From contig WHTP01000052.1 in NCBI GenBank assembly GCA_009377695.1, positions 1 through 38,157 of the forward strand: 38,157 nt of DNA, written 5' to 3'. Source of the stretch: Hyphomicrobiales bacterium (lineage in GTDB: Bacteria > Pseudomonadota > Alphaproteobacteria > Rhizobiales > Xanthobacteraceae). Of the stretch, positions 1-8,131 are shown piece after piece. The position numbers and the translations under genes are program-made. Positions within the stretch are counted from its first letter, which is position 1; each line of letters starts with the position of its first letter. Below the pieces are notes generated by a model. It was not told the origin of the DNA and searched no databases. It saw only the letters and a program-made list of their open reading frames with translations.

Positions 1-2
1 CG

Positions 3-344
3 AAGGAGACCACGGCGACCGCCGTGCAGGCGAAGCCAGTGGTCTTTCTCGATGTGCCGGAGGTGCTGGTCAATCTGTCGAGCACCGGCGCCGAGCGCAC
101 ACAATATCTCAAGGTCAAGGTCGTGCTCGAACTGCCCGACGCGACGCTCACGCCGCAGATCCAGAGCACGATGCCGCGGGTCATGGACGCGTTCCAGACC
201 TATCTGCGTGAGTTGCGCCCGACCGATCTCGACGGCTCCGCCGGCCTCTACCGGCTCAAGGAAGAGCTGACCCGCCGCGTGAATGCGGCGATCGCGCCGG
301 GCCGTATCAACGCGGTGCTGTTCAAGGAAATCATCGTCCAGTGA
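3..344 (+). CDS. fliL: Flagellar basal body-associated protein FliL, C-terminal part (runs off the left edge)
   Basis: The reading frame is open from the first bases of the window, so the start and the N-terminal membrane anchor lie outside. The visible part (about 113 residues) matches the periplasmic FliL domain: a beta-rich stretch (VVFLDVPEVLVNLSS), then a helical region with YLRELRPTDLDGSAGLYRLK and the usual ending INAVLFKEIIVQ. FliL sits around the stator at the flagellar base and supports motor torque. Its TGA stop overlaps the GTG start of fliM by four bases (GTGA), so the two are probably translationally coupled. The identification rests on the family pattern plus the fliM neighbour. 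Confidence 0.9.
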   Translation, partial: KETTATAVQAKPVVFLDVPEVLVNLSSTGAERTQYLKVKVVLELPDATLTPQIQSTMPRVMDAFQTYLRELRPTDLDGSAGLYRLKEELTRRVNAAIAPGRINAVLFKEIIVQ

Positions 345-1552
345 CGCTCGGAAAAGACCAGATCGACCAGGACGCGCTCGCCGCCGAGTGGGGCTTGGCG
401 CTTGAGGCTGACGGCGCGGTCGCGAGCGGTGAGACCTTCGCTGACGGCGAAGCGCAAAGCGCCGACGAAGCGGCCTCGCAATGGGCCGCGATGGCCGGCG
501 ACGGCTCGAACTTCATGCAGGGCGCCAAGGGCGGTGCCGAACGCGTTCTCAATCAAGAGGAAATCGACAGCCTCCTCGGATTCAGCCTCGCCGATATCTC
601 GCTCAATGACAATTCCGGCATTCGCGCGATCATCGACTCCGCGATGGTCTCCTACGAGCGTCTGCCGATGCTCGAAATCGTCTTCGACCGGCTGGTCCGG
701 TTGATGACGACGTCGCTGCGCAATTTCACCTCGGACAACGTCGAAGTCTCGCTCGACCGCATCACCTCGGTGCGCTTCGGCGATTATCTCAACTCGATCC
801 CGCTGCCCGCAATCCTTGGCGTGTTCAAGGCCGAGGAGTGGGACAATTTCGGGCTGATCACGGTCAATTCGAGCCTGATCTATTCGATCATCGACGTGCT
901 GCTCGGCGGCCGCCGCGGCCAGACCGCGATCCGGGTCGAAGGCCGGCCCTATACGACGATCGAATCCAATCTCGTGAAGCGTATGATCGAGGTCGTGCTC
1001 GCCGACGCCGAACTTGCTTTCAAGCCGTTGTCTCCAGTCAAGTTCAACATCGACCGGCTGGAGACCAACCCGCGGTTTGCCGCGATCTCGCGGCCGGCCA
1101 ACGCCGCGATCCTGGTGCGCCTGCGCATCGACATGGAAGATCGCGGCGGCACCGTCGAGCTGCTCTTGCCCTACGCGACCATCGAGCCCATCCGCGACGT
1201 GCTGCTGCAGATGTTCATGGGCGAGAAATTCGGCCGCGACCCGATCTGGGAAGGCCATCTCGCGACCGAGATCGGCCAGGCCGAGATCGCGGTCGAGGCC
1301 GTGCTTTACGAGGCGAAGCTTCCGTTGCGGGAATTGATGCGGCTCGACGTCGGCGACACGCTGACGCTCGAGATCAAGCCGGACGCCAACGTTGCGGTCC
1401 GCTGCGGCGACGTGATCCTGACCGAAGGGCGCATGGGCCGCGTCGGCGATCGTGTCGCCGTGCGCGTCGGCAAGACGCTGCGCCGATCAAGGACAACATT
1501 GGCGATGTTCGAAGGTACGGACACGCCGGCAAACAGGAGAGAGGCACCGTGA
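341..1552 (+). CDS. fliM: Flagellar motor switch protein FliM
   Basis: 403 residues. FliM is part of the cytoplasmic C-ring, binds phospho-CheY and sets rotation direction. An acidic N-terminal extension of about 68 residues comes before the CheY-binding-type motif LNQEEIDSLLGF (about residues 70-81), which in many FliM proteins sits at the very N-terminus. The middle domain follows (about 95-290; SVRFGDYLNSIPLPAILGVF, IDVLLGGRRG). The C-terminal SpoA/FliN-like domain runs from about 310 to 385 (LDVGDTLTLEIKPD). The GTG start is chosen because it overlaps the fliL stop. A later start at an ATG near residue 51 would remove most of the extension and cannot be excluded. The GTG start of the next gene overlaps the fliM stop. 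Confidence 0.96.
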   Translation: MTLGKDQIDQDALAAEWGLALEADGAVASGETFADGEAQSADEAASQWAAMAGDGSNFMQGAKGGAERVLNQEEIDSLLGFSLADISLNDNSGIRAIIDSAMVSYERLPMLEIVFDRLVRLMTTSLRNFTSDNVEVSLDRITSVRFGDYLNSIPLPAILGVFKAEEWDNFGLITVNSSLIYSIIDVLLGGRRGQTAIRVEGRPYTTIESNLVKRMIEVVLADAELAFKPLSPVKFNIDRLETNPRFAAISRPANAAILVRLRIDMEDRGGTVELLLPYATIEPIRDVLLQMFMGEKFGRDPIWEGHLATEIGQAEIAVEAVLYEAKLPLRELMRLDVGDTLTLEIKPDANVAVRCGDVILTEGRMGRVGDRVAVRVGKTLRRSRTTLAMFEGTDTPANRREAP

Positions 1553-1983
1553 GCTTCGGATTGATCATCGAGATCCTTGTCGCGGCCTTGCTGATGCTCA
1601 CGATCGGCTATTGCTACACGCTCAACCGCCGGCTGGAGCGGCTGCGCGCCGACGAGCAATCCCTGAAGGGCACGATCGCCGAACTGATCACCGCGACCGA
1701 AATCGCGGAGCGCGCGGTCGGCGAGCTCAAGCGCGCCGCACAGGAGAATGACGGAACGCTCGGCGAGCGGGTGAGGGCGGCCGAGCGTTACTGCGTCGAG
1801 CTTGATCGTCAGGTCGCGGCCGGCGACGTCGTGCTCACGCGGCTGTCCCGCGTCGTGGTGGCGGCGCGCTCGCTGCAGGATGTGCCGTCGGCTGTGACCG
1901 CGCCCGATCCCAAGGCGGTTGCGGCGGCCGCGCGGTCATTTTCGGATCGCTTGCGCGACCGCGCGGGCGCGAAGGCGGCATGA
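1549..1983 (+). CDS. DUF6468-type small membrane protein in the flagellar operon
   Basis: 144 residues starting at a GTG that overlaps the fliM stop (GTGA); the stop overlaps the ATG of the next gene (ATGA). One N-terminal membrane segment (about residues 3-20, LIIEILVAALLMLTIGYCY) is followed by a charged, helical, probably coiled-coil region (about 24-90) and an Ala/Arg-rich tail. This layout and position between fliM and motE match the DUF6468 family found in alphaproteobacterial flagellar operons. Its biochemical role is not known to me. The tight coupling on both sides argues that it is made with, and acts with, the motor proteins. A longer open frame begins at 838, but that part is a shadow of fliM. 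Confidence 0.85.
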   Translation: MSFGLIIEILVAALLMLTIGYCYTLNRRLERLRADEQSLKGTIAELITATEIAERAVGELKRAAQENDGTLGERVRAAERYCVELDRQVAAGDVVLTRLSRVVVAARSLQDVPSAVTAPDPKAVAAAARSFSDRLRDRAGAKAA

Positions 1984-2795
1984 CAAGGCTGCTTCGCGAT
2001 TTCCGGCTCATCCCGGTCGTGCTGGTCGCGATCAGCGCGCTGTTCGTCCTGAAATCGACGGGGCTGATCTTCAACGGCGGCTACACGCTGGTCGGCGCGG
2101 ATCACGGTGACATCACCGGGACGGTGACCCCGGACCCTCAGACCACGCCCACCGTCATGGAAATGCCTCCAGCGTTGCCCGAGCGCTCCTGGGCGCAGCA
2201 GATGTTCAATTTTCCGGACATCACTGGATCGGTCAGTGCGCCGTCCGGCGGGAAGCAGGAGCCGCAGGCGAAAGCCAAATCCGCCGCCAAGGACCCACCG
2301 CCGTCTCCCAACGGGACGCCAATTCAGCTCGCAGATGGGCGCATCCTTTCGCCGGCCGAACGGGCGGTGCTGGAGCGCTTGGGTGAGCGGCGCGCCGAAC
2401 TGGAGGCGCGTGCGAAAGAGCTCGAGATGCGCGAGAGCGTCGCGCTTGCGGCCGAGAAGCGGCTCGAAAGCCGGCTCGCGCAGCTCAAGCAGCTTGAGGC
2501 GCAGATCAATGACGTGGTGCGCGCCCGGGACGAGGGCGAGGCGGCGCGCATCAAGAACCTTGTCACGATGTACGAGAACATGAGGCCGAAGGACGCGGCT
2601 CGCGTCTTCGACCGCCTCGACCTGCGGATCCTGGTCGAGGTATCGACGCAGATCAATCCGCGGCGCATGTCCGATATCCTGGCGCAGATGTCGCCGGAAG
2701 CGGCCGAGCGGCTGACGGTCGAGCTGGCGACCCGGGCGAAAGACAAGCCGTCGGCCGAACTCCCCAAGATCGTCGGCATCCCGACTGCGAATTGA
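1980..2795 (+). CDS. motE: MotE-family flagellar motor protein
   Basis: 271 residues. An N-terminal signal anchor (about residues 8-30, LIPVVLVAISALFVLKSTGL) leads into a Pro/Lys-rich linker, a long charged coiled coil (about 115-190, many Glu/Arg/Leu) and a C-terminal MgtE-N-like helical domain (about 195-255, TMYENMRPKDAARVFDRLDL, ILAQMSPEAAERLTVELA). In rhizobia MotE is a periplasmic chaperone-like partner of MotC. That function is taken from the family, not shown here. The start ATG overlaps the previous stop. This is the last gene of the fliL-fliM-DUF6468-motE transcription unit before a 237-base gap. Confidence 0.88.
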   Translation: MTRLLRDFRLIPVVLVAISALFVLKSTGLIFNGGYTLVGADHGDITGTVTPDPQTTPTVMEMPPALPERSWAQQMFNFPDITGSVSAPSGGKQEPQAKAKSAAKDPPPSPNGTPIQLADGRILSPAERAVLERLGERRAELEARAKELEMRESVALAAEKRLESRLAQLKQLEAQINDVVRARDEGEAARIKNLVTMYENMRPKDAARVFDRLDLRILVEVSTQINPRRMSDILAQMSPEAAERLTVELATRAKDKPSAELPKIVGIPTAN

Positions 2796-2830
2796 GATCT
2801 TTCCTGCCAAGGCCACGCGGTCCAATCTCG

Positions 2831-2883
2831 ATCCGTCATCCTTCGAGGCTCGGCCTTCGGCCGAGCACCTCAGGATGACGGAT
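2831..2883. repeat. Palindromic repeat element, type 1 (intergenic)
   Basis: A 53-base near-perfect inverted repeat. The left arm begins ATCCGTCATCCT and the right arm ends AGGATGACGGAT. The inner arms are GGCTCGGCC and GGCCGAGC around a TTC loop. It lies 35 bases after the motE stop, so the transcript could fold it into a strong hairpin that protects or ends the mRNA. The pattern (catcctt-cgag ... ctcaggatg) resembles dispersed palindromes I know from Bradyrhizobium and Rhodopseudomonas genomes. A second, more diverged relative lies at 18991-19073. Confidence 0.8.
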
Positions 2884-2949
2884 TGTAGAGCTGAGGCCGA
2901 TGCTCGATCCGTCCCTCAGCAAATTCATCCGCCACCATCTTCGCCACGG

Positions 2950-2964
2950 TTAAGCGCGCATTAA
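2950..2964 (+). promoter_or_regulatory. CtrA-like box upstream of the large TPR gene
   Basis: TTAA at 2950-2953 and TTAA at 2961-2964 with exactly seven bases between (gcgcgca), matching the TTAA-N7-TTAA core of CtrA sites. It lies about 70 bases before the start at 3033, a suitable position for control of that gene. TTAA is rare in this GC-rich sequence, which makes a chance match less likely. Binding itself is inferred. Confidence 0.6.
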
Positions 2965-3032
2965 ACGGCGCGGCCTAGTCTGCCGTCCACCGGGCGTGCG
3001 GCCGGGCAGTTCCGACCAGAAGGTTGTGTTGC

Positions 3033-6000
3033 GTGCGTAACGTGTTGAGGACAGCGTGGCGGGCTGGCAGGCCTGCCGTGGTTCATCTTATTGCGTGCCT
3101 GATTGCGCTGTCGTCGTGGATGGGCCTCTCGCGGCCCGGGCTCGCCCAGGCGTTAAAGGGTGAGGTGTTTGCGACCGTCGAGAATGGATATGCGCGCCTT
3201 GCCTTCAAGTTTGCCGATCAGGTCGATGCTGAAGTCCGTCTCGCAAACAACGTCCTCACCATCAATTTCCCGCGGCCGGTCGACGTTGCGATCGAGCGCC
3301 TCAGCTCCCGTGCCGCCGGCTATGTGAGCGCCGCGCGTCGCGATCCCGACGGCAAGGGCATCCGGATCGCGCTCTCCCGCAAGGTGACGATGAGTTCGAT
3401 AGCCGCCGCCGAGCGGCTGTTCGTCGATCTGTTGCCGGACACCTGGACCGGGGCGGCACCCGGGCTGCCGCGCGAGGTCATCGAGGATCTGGCCAAGCGC
3501 GCGCGCGAAGGCGAGCGGCGTATGCGCCAGCAGCGGGCGCTGGCGGAGCAGAACAAGGCGGCGCCGATCCGGGTGAGGGCCGTCACCCAGCCGACATTCA
3601 CCCGTTATGTCTTCGACCTGCCCGAGCTTATCGGAGTCTCGGCCGACAATACCCGGGAACGGCTCACGCTCACCTTCGACGCGACGCTGCGCTTCGATCT
3701 GGCGGACGCCAAGGCAACGCTGCCGCCGGTCATCGAATCGATCGAGAGCGAAGGCGACCAGAATGTCGTGGTGGTGCGCTTCAACTTCGCAAAGCGCGTC
3801 GATGTCCGCACCTTCCGCGAAGACAACAGCTTTGTCGTTAACGTCGAGGGTATGGAGCGCAGGTCGAGCCGCCAGAATGGCGCAGTGAGGTCGGACGAAT
3901 TGTCGTCGATGGCAGCGGAATTGGCCGAGCGCCCGAACGCGCCGAATGGGGCGTTGCCGAAGCCGGCGCCGGTGCAGGCCGCGCCGCCACCGTCCGTTCC
4001 GGTCGCTGCGCCGCCGCAAGTCGCGCAGCAGGCGTCGCCGGCGTCGCCGCAGGTCCAGTCGCCGCCGGCCGTTCCAGCAGCACAACTGCCACAGGACGCG
4101 ACGTTGCCCGACAACGCCGGTGGCGCCGTCCGGGCTACGGTCAAGCGCAACGGGGAGGGGCTCAGCATCGCATTTCCGTTCGCCGCCCAGACCCCGGCCG
4201 CCATCTTTCGCCGCGCGGACACCGTGTGGATGGTTTTCGACACCGAGACCCCCATCTCCATCGCGGCGCTGACTGCGGAGCAGAGCAAGGGGATCCGAAG
4301 CGCGTCGGCAACGCGCGTGCGGAACGCCACGCTGGTTCGTGTGAAGCTTAAACGGCCCCAGTTAATCAGCGTCGCTGCTGACGGAAACGGCTGGGTCGTG
4401 ACCCTGGCCAACGAGATGATCGAGCCGACGCGTCCGCTCCTGATCGGCCGGACCATCGCCGCCTCCGCGCATTCGAGCGTCACCATCGCGATTGAGCAGG
4501 CGCGCAGCTTGCACCGTCTCGCAGATCCTGACGTCGGCGACACGCTCACCGTCATCACGGCGGCCGCGCCGGCGCGTGGCTTTCTCAAGTCGCAGGATTT
4601 TGTCGAGTTTCGGGCGCTCGCCTCGGCCCACGGCATCGCCCTGCAGTCGCTGGCGGACGATCTCACCACCGAGCTCTCGGTCGACAAGGTCGTGGTGTCG
4701 CGGCCCGCAGGATTGTCCCTGTCGGCGGCCGTGGGGGCTTCGAACACCCAGTCGCAGTTTCGTCGGCAGGTCCTTGACCTCCAGTCCTGGGGATTTGACC
4801 GCCAGGCCGATTTTGCCGAGCGCAGCACACAGTTGATGATGGCCGCGGCCGACGCGCCGGCCTCGAAGCGGCTTCCGGCGCGATGCGATCTCGCGCGCTT
4901 CTATCTCGCCCGCGATATGTACACGGAGGCGAAGGCGGTACTCGATGTCGCGCTGGCGGACGATCCGCCCTCGGCCGAAGATTCCGCGCCGGTGGTGTTG
5001 CGCGCGGTCGCCAATGTCATGATCGGGCGTCCCGACGCGGCGATGAAGGATCTGTCGAATCCCTTCGTCGGCGATCGGCACGACGCCCCGCTGTGGCGGG
5101 CGCTGGCCAATGCCCGGCTTGGGAAGTGGACCGAGGCGCGCGACGGCTTCCGTGAGGCCGAGACCGCCATGACGACGCTACCGATCGAATTCCAGCGCGT
5201 GATGCTCAGGGACATGCTGCGCGCCTCGCTCGAAACTGGCGACATAACCGGGGCGGTCAGCCGCCTCAACGAGTTCGAACTGGTCGGTGTCCCGCGCGAG
5301 ATGGAGCCTGCGATCTCCGTCTTGAGCGGCCGGCTGGCCGAGGGTCTCGGCCGGATCGGGGATGCGCTGCGCGCTTATCGCGCGGCCCATGATTCATGGG
5401 ATCGCGGAGCCGCGGCGGAGGGGAGGTTGCGTGAGGTCCAGCTCCAGCATCGGACGGGCAGCCGCGACCGCACCGCCGCCATCGACGCGCTCGAAACGTT
5501 GACGACGATCTGGCGCGGCGACCAGATCGAGGTCGAGGCGCTGTCGCTGCTCGGACGTCTCTACACGGAAGAGGCGCGCTATCGCGACGCCTTCAATGTC
5601 ATGCGCACGACGCTCAAGGCGCATCCGAACTCGGACACGACGCGGCGCATCCAGGACGAGGCGATGTCGACCTTCGACAGCGTCTTCCTGGCGGGGAAGG
5701 GCGACGCGCTGCCGGCAATCGATGCGCTCGCCTTGTTCTATGATTTCCGTGAGCTGACCCCGATCGGCCGGCGCGGCGACGAGATGATCCGGCGTCTCGC
5801 TGACCGGTTGGTCGCGGTCGATCTGCTCTACCAGGCCGGCGAGCTGTTGCAGCACCAGGTCGACCACCGGCTGCAGGGCGCAGCGCGTGCGCAGGTCGCC
5901 TCGCGCCTCGCAGTGATCTACATGATGGAGCGCAAGGCTGCGAGCGCGCTGGCGGTGTTGCGCGCAACGCGCGTGTCCGATCTCAATAACAATATGCGCA

Positions 6001-6506
6001 ATCAGCGCTTGCTGCTTGAAGCGCGGGCGCTTTCCGAGTTGGGACGCCATGACGTCGCCTACGAGGTGATTGCCAATATCCCCGGTCGCGCAGCGATCCG
6101 GCTGCGCTCCGATATCCTGTGGGCGTCGAAAAAGTGGACGGGTGCGGCGGAGCAGCTCGAGCTCCTGCACGGCGATCGCTGGAAGGAATTCGCGCCGCTC
6201 ACCGATCTTGAGCGTACCGACATCATGCGCGCCGCGATCGGATACGCCCTCGGCGACGACGCGCTCGGGCTCTCGCGGTTCCGCGAACGCTATGTCGCCA
6301 AGATGGGCGAGGGCCCGGATGCCCGCGCCTTTGACGTGGTCACGGCGCCGGTCGAGGCCTCCGGCACCGAGTTTCGGGACATCGCCCGCTCGATTGCCGC
6401 GGTCGATACGCTCGAGGCATTCCTGCGCGACCTGCGCGCGCGCTATCCCGAGACCGGCGCGACGCCGTCGGTTCAGCGGGCGATCCAGCCGTCGACCGCG
6501 GGCTGA
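3033..6506 (+). CDS. Large exported tetratricopeptide-repeat protein in the flagellar region
   Basis: 1157 residues. A signal peptide (about 1-40) ends near GLAQA. The N-terminal part (about 40-300) is beta-rich with AMIN-like repeats (GEVFATVENGYARLAFKF, later ATVKRNGEGLSIAFPF). A Pro/Ala/Gln-rich linker runs from about 303 to 356, then a second beta-rich part. From about residue 600 to the end there are repeated helical hairpins of TPR type (ARFYLARDMYTEAKAVLDVA, LARLGKW and similar). GTG at 3033 is preferred because GAAGG lies nine bases upstream; a TTG at 3024 is too close to that ribosome site. The architecture suggests a periplasmic scaffold. Proteins of this layout occur beside fliM in related genomes, but no defined function is known to me. 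A CtrA-like box upstream supports a flagellar or cell-cycle role. Confidence 0.85.
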   Translation: MRNVLRTAWRAGRPAVVHLIACLIALSSWMGLSRPGLAQALKGEVFATVENGYARLAFKFADQVDAEVRLANNVLTINFPRPVDVAIERLSSRAAGYVSAARRDPDGKGIRIALSRKVTMSSIAAAERLFVDLLPDTWTGAAPGLPREVIEDLAKRAREGERRMRQQRALAEQNKAAPIRVRAVTQPTFTRYVFDLPELIGVSADNTRERLTLTFDATLRFDLADAKATLPPVIESIESEGDQNVVVVRFNFAKRVDVRTFREDNSFVVNVEGMERRSSRQNGAVRSDELSSMAAELAERPNAPNGALPKPAPVQAAPPPSVPVAAPPQVAQQASPASPQVQSPPAVPAAQLPQDATLPDNAGGAVRATVKRNGEGLSIAFPFAAQTPAAIFRRADTVWMVFDTETPISIAALTAEQSKGIRSASATRVRNATLVRVKLKRPQLISVAADGNGWVVTLANEMIEPTRPLLIGRTIAASAHSSVTIAIEQARSLHRLADPDVGDTLTVITAAAPARGFLKSQDFVEFRALASAHGIALQSLADDLTTELSVDKVVVSRPAGLSLSAAVGASNTQSQFRRQVLDLQSWGFDRQADFAERSTQLMMAAADAPASKRLPARCDLARFYLARDMYTEAKAVLDVALADDPPSAEDSAPVVLRAVANVMIGRPDAAMKDLSNPFVGDRHDAPLWRALANARLGKWTEARDGFREAETAMTTLPIEFQRVMLRDMLRASLETGDITGAVSRLNEFELVGVPREMEPAISVLSGRLAEGLGRIGDALRAYRAAHDSWDRGAAAEGRLREVQLQHRTGSRDRTAAIDALETLTTIWRGDQIEVEALSLLGRLYTEEARYRDAFNVMRTTLKAHPNSDTTRRIQDEAMSTFDSVFLAGKGDALPAIDALALFYDFRELTPIGRRGDEMIRRLADRLVAVDLLYQAGELLQHQVDHRLQGAARAQVASRLAVIYMMERKAASALAVLRATRVSDLNNNMRNQRLLLEARALSELGRHDVAYEVIANIPGRAAIRLRSDILWASKKWTGAAEQLELLHGDRWKEFAPLTDLERTDIMRAAIGYALGDDALGLSRFRERYVAKMGEGPDARAFDVVTAPVEASGTEFRDIARSIAAVDTLEAFLRDLRARYPETGATPSVQRAIQPSTAG

Positions 6507-6516
6507 CACTTTGCCA

Positions 6517-6536
6517 GAGTGGGCGCCGCCCCACTC
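6517..6536 (+). terminator. Hairpin after the large TPR gene
   Basis: Arms GAGTGGG (6517-6523) and CCCACTC (6530-6536) enclose a six-base loop, 10 bases after the stop at 6506. There is no run of T after it, so it may be a weak or Rho-assisted terminator or an mRNA 3' end stabiliser. Confidence 0.4.
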
Positions 6537-6672
6537 GATTATCCATCATCTGGTAGAATCGCTGGCATGCCATGCGTCGGTGTGTCATGCGCCATGACGC
6601 AGGGCTGCGCGCTTGCGCGGGCTTTGCCGCGTGTAGCAATGTGCCCGGGGCAATCACAAACCGGGAACCAGA

Positions 6673-7818
6673 ATGGCTAATCTCAAAAAAGTCCGTACCG
6701 ACGTTGTCGGCAGCCTGCTGCGGCCGCAGGCATTAAGGGAAGAGCGCGCCTGCTTCGACGAGGGCAAGCTGAGCGCGGAGGAAATGCGCGCACGCGAGGA
6801 TAAGGCGATCCGCGACGCGGTGCACCTGCAAGAAGGCGTCGGTCTGGACGTGATCACCGACGGCGAGATGCGGCGGTTGAATTTCCAGGACAGCTTTGGC
6901 GAGGCGGTCGAGGGCTTTGATGCCGCGCGCTCCACCATCAAGAGCACCGAACGCCGTGTCGAGGGGGCGAGTCCCGGCCGGCGCTGGGACGTCCGCGAAA
7001 TACACGATGTGGGGACACCGGTCTCCCATCGCCGGCCTGCGAAAGAGCGGCTGCGGCTCGCGCGCAACGTCCCGCTCGAGGAATATGAGTTCGTCGCCAA
7101 GGTCGCGAAGGCGCCGGCCAAGGTGTCGCTGATCGGGCCGGACCGCATCTCGCAGCGCTTCGACCATCAGAACTCGACCGGTGTCTACAAAGGCATCGAT
7201 GATTTCGTGGACGACGTCGTGCGGATCGAGCGCGAGATCGTGGAAAGCCTGGTCAAGGCCGGATGCCGCTACATCCACATCGATGCGCCCGGCTTCACGG
7301 CCTATGTCGACAAGCCGACGATGGAGCAGATGAAGGCGCGCGGCGAGGATCCGATGGAGAATTTCTCCCGCTCGCTCAAGGCCGAATCCAAGGTGGTCGA
7401 GAACCTGGGTGAGGTGGCGACCGGCATCCATCTCTGTCGCGGCAACCAGCGCAGCATGTGGCATCGCGAGGGCACCTACGATGCCATCGACGAGCGGCTG
7501 TTCAACGAGCTCGCCCATGATCGGTTCATGCTCGAATACGACACCCCGCGCGCCGGCAGTTTTGAGCCGTTGCGCTTCGTGCCCAAGGGGAAGGTCGTCG
7601 TGCTCGGTCTCGTGAGCACCAAGACATCCGAGATGGAGACCGTCGACGGCCTCAAGCGGCGGATCGACGAGGCAACGAAGTTCATCCCCCTCGACCAGCT
7701 CGCCATCAGCCCGCAATGCGGCTTCGCCTCCGACGTGGTGGGCAATCTCATCAGCGCCGACGAGCAGAAGCGCAAGCTTGAGCTGGTTGTGGAGACGGCG
7801 CGGCAGGTGTGGGGGTAA
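6673..7818 (+). CDS. Cobalamin-independent methionine synthase (MetE) C-terminal-domain family protein
   Basis: 381 residues, the length of a stand-alone MetE C-terminal (UROD/MetE-like barrel) domain, whereas full MetE is about 750. The zinc-binding set of MetE is visible: His253 and Cys255 (GIHLCRGNQ), Glu288 (MLEYDTP) and Cys349 (ISPQCGFAS). VVGSLLRPQALREER near the N-terminus is also typical. Such proteins transfer methyl groups between small thiols and methyl donors. They often belong to catabolic or C1 clusters rather than methionine synthesis, so the substrate is open. The start ATG follows a weak ribosome site (GGGAAC). The gene stands alone, 35 bases before a Bug-receptor remnant that may once have shared its transcript. 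Confidence 0.88.
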   Translation: MANLKKVRTDVVGSLLRPQALREERACFDEGKLSAEEMRAREDKAIRDAVHLQEGVGLDVITDGEMRRLNFQDSFGEAVEGFDAARSTIKSTERRVEGASPGRRWDVREIHDVGTPVSHRRPAKERLRLARNVPLEEYEFVAKVAKAPAKVSLIGPDRISQRFDHQNSTGVYKGIDDFVDDVVRIEREIVESLVKAGCRYIHIDAPGFTAYVDKPTMEQMKARGEDPMENFSRSLKAESKVVENLGEVATGIHLCRGNQRSMWHREGTYDAIDERLFNELAHDRFMLEYDTPRAGSFEPLRFVPKGKVVVLGLVSTKTSEMETVDGLKRRIDEATKFIPLDQLAISPQCGFASDVVGNLISADEQKRKLELVVETARQVWG

Positions 7819-7852
7819 GATCGCCGGGCCGGTGAACAGGGGATTGTTGACA

Positions 7853-8131
7853 ATGCGATGGGAAGTACTCTTGGCGGCGGGCGTTTTGGGGCTCGCCGCC
7901 ACGCCGGCCAAGGCTCAACCGGAAAACGCTCAATCGGGGAAGACTCAATCAGTCGCCGAGTTCTACGGCGGCAAGCAGATCACCATGATCGTCGGCTCGA
8001 CGCCGGGCGGTGGTTATGACACCCAGGCGCGGCTGGTGTCGCGGCATATCGGCCGGCACATTGCGGGCAATCCGACCGTGGTCGTGCAGAACACCCTGTT
8101 ACTTATGTGTACGTCACCTTCACCTCGTTGA
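7853..8131 (+). pseudogene. Truncated tripartite tricarboxylate transporter (Bug/TctC) substrate-binding protein
   Basis: From ATG 7853 the frame reads a signal peptide (MRWEVLLAAGVLGLAATPAKA) and the typical start of a Bug-family receptor: KQITMIVGSTPGGGYDTQAR and then NPTVVVQN. The family pattern stops after Asn80 (base 8092). Intact members go on for about 240 more residues, usually with MPGAGG next. Here 12 unrelated residues follow before a stop at 8131. The break is ten bases from the stop codon of the convergent arylsulfatase gene, so arrival of that cassette, or a deletion linked to it, removed the 3' part. No matching 3' remnant is visible elsewhere in the window. Confidence 0.82.

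Noticed and set aside
248-1258. Long minus-strand open frame opposite fliM (336 residues)
   Set aside because: It lies fully antisense to a clear fliM, has a His/Asp/Arg-rich shadow composition and no family pattern; GC-rich codon use creates such frames.
3605-4828. Minus-strand frame of 407 residues opposite the TPR protein
   Set aside because: Ser/Arg/Thr-rich shadow composition, no ribosome site and no recognisable domain.
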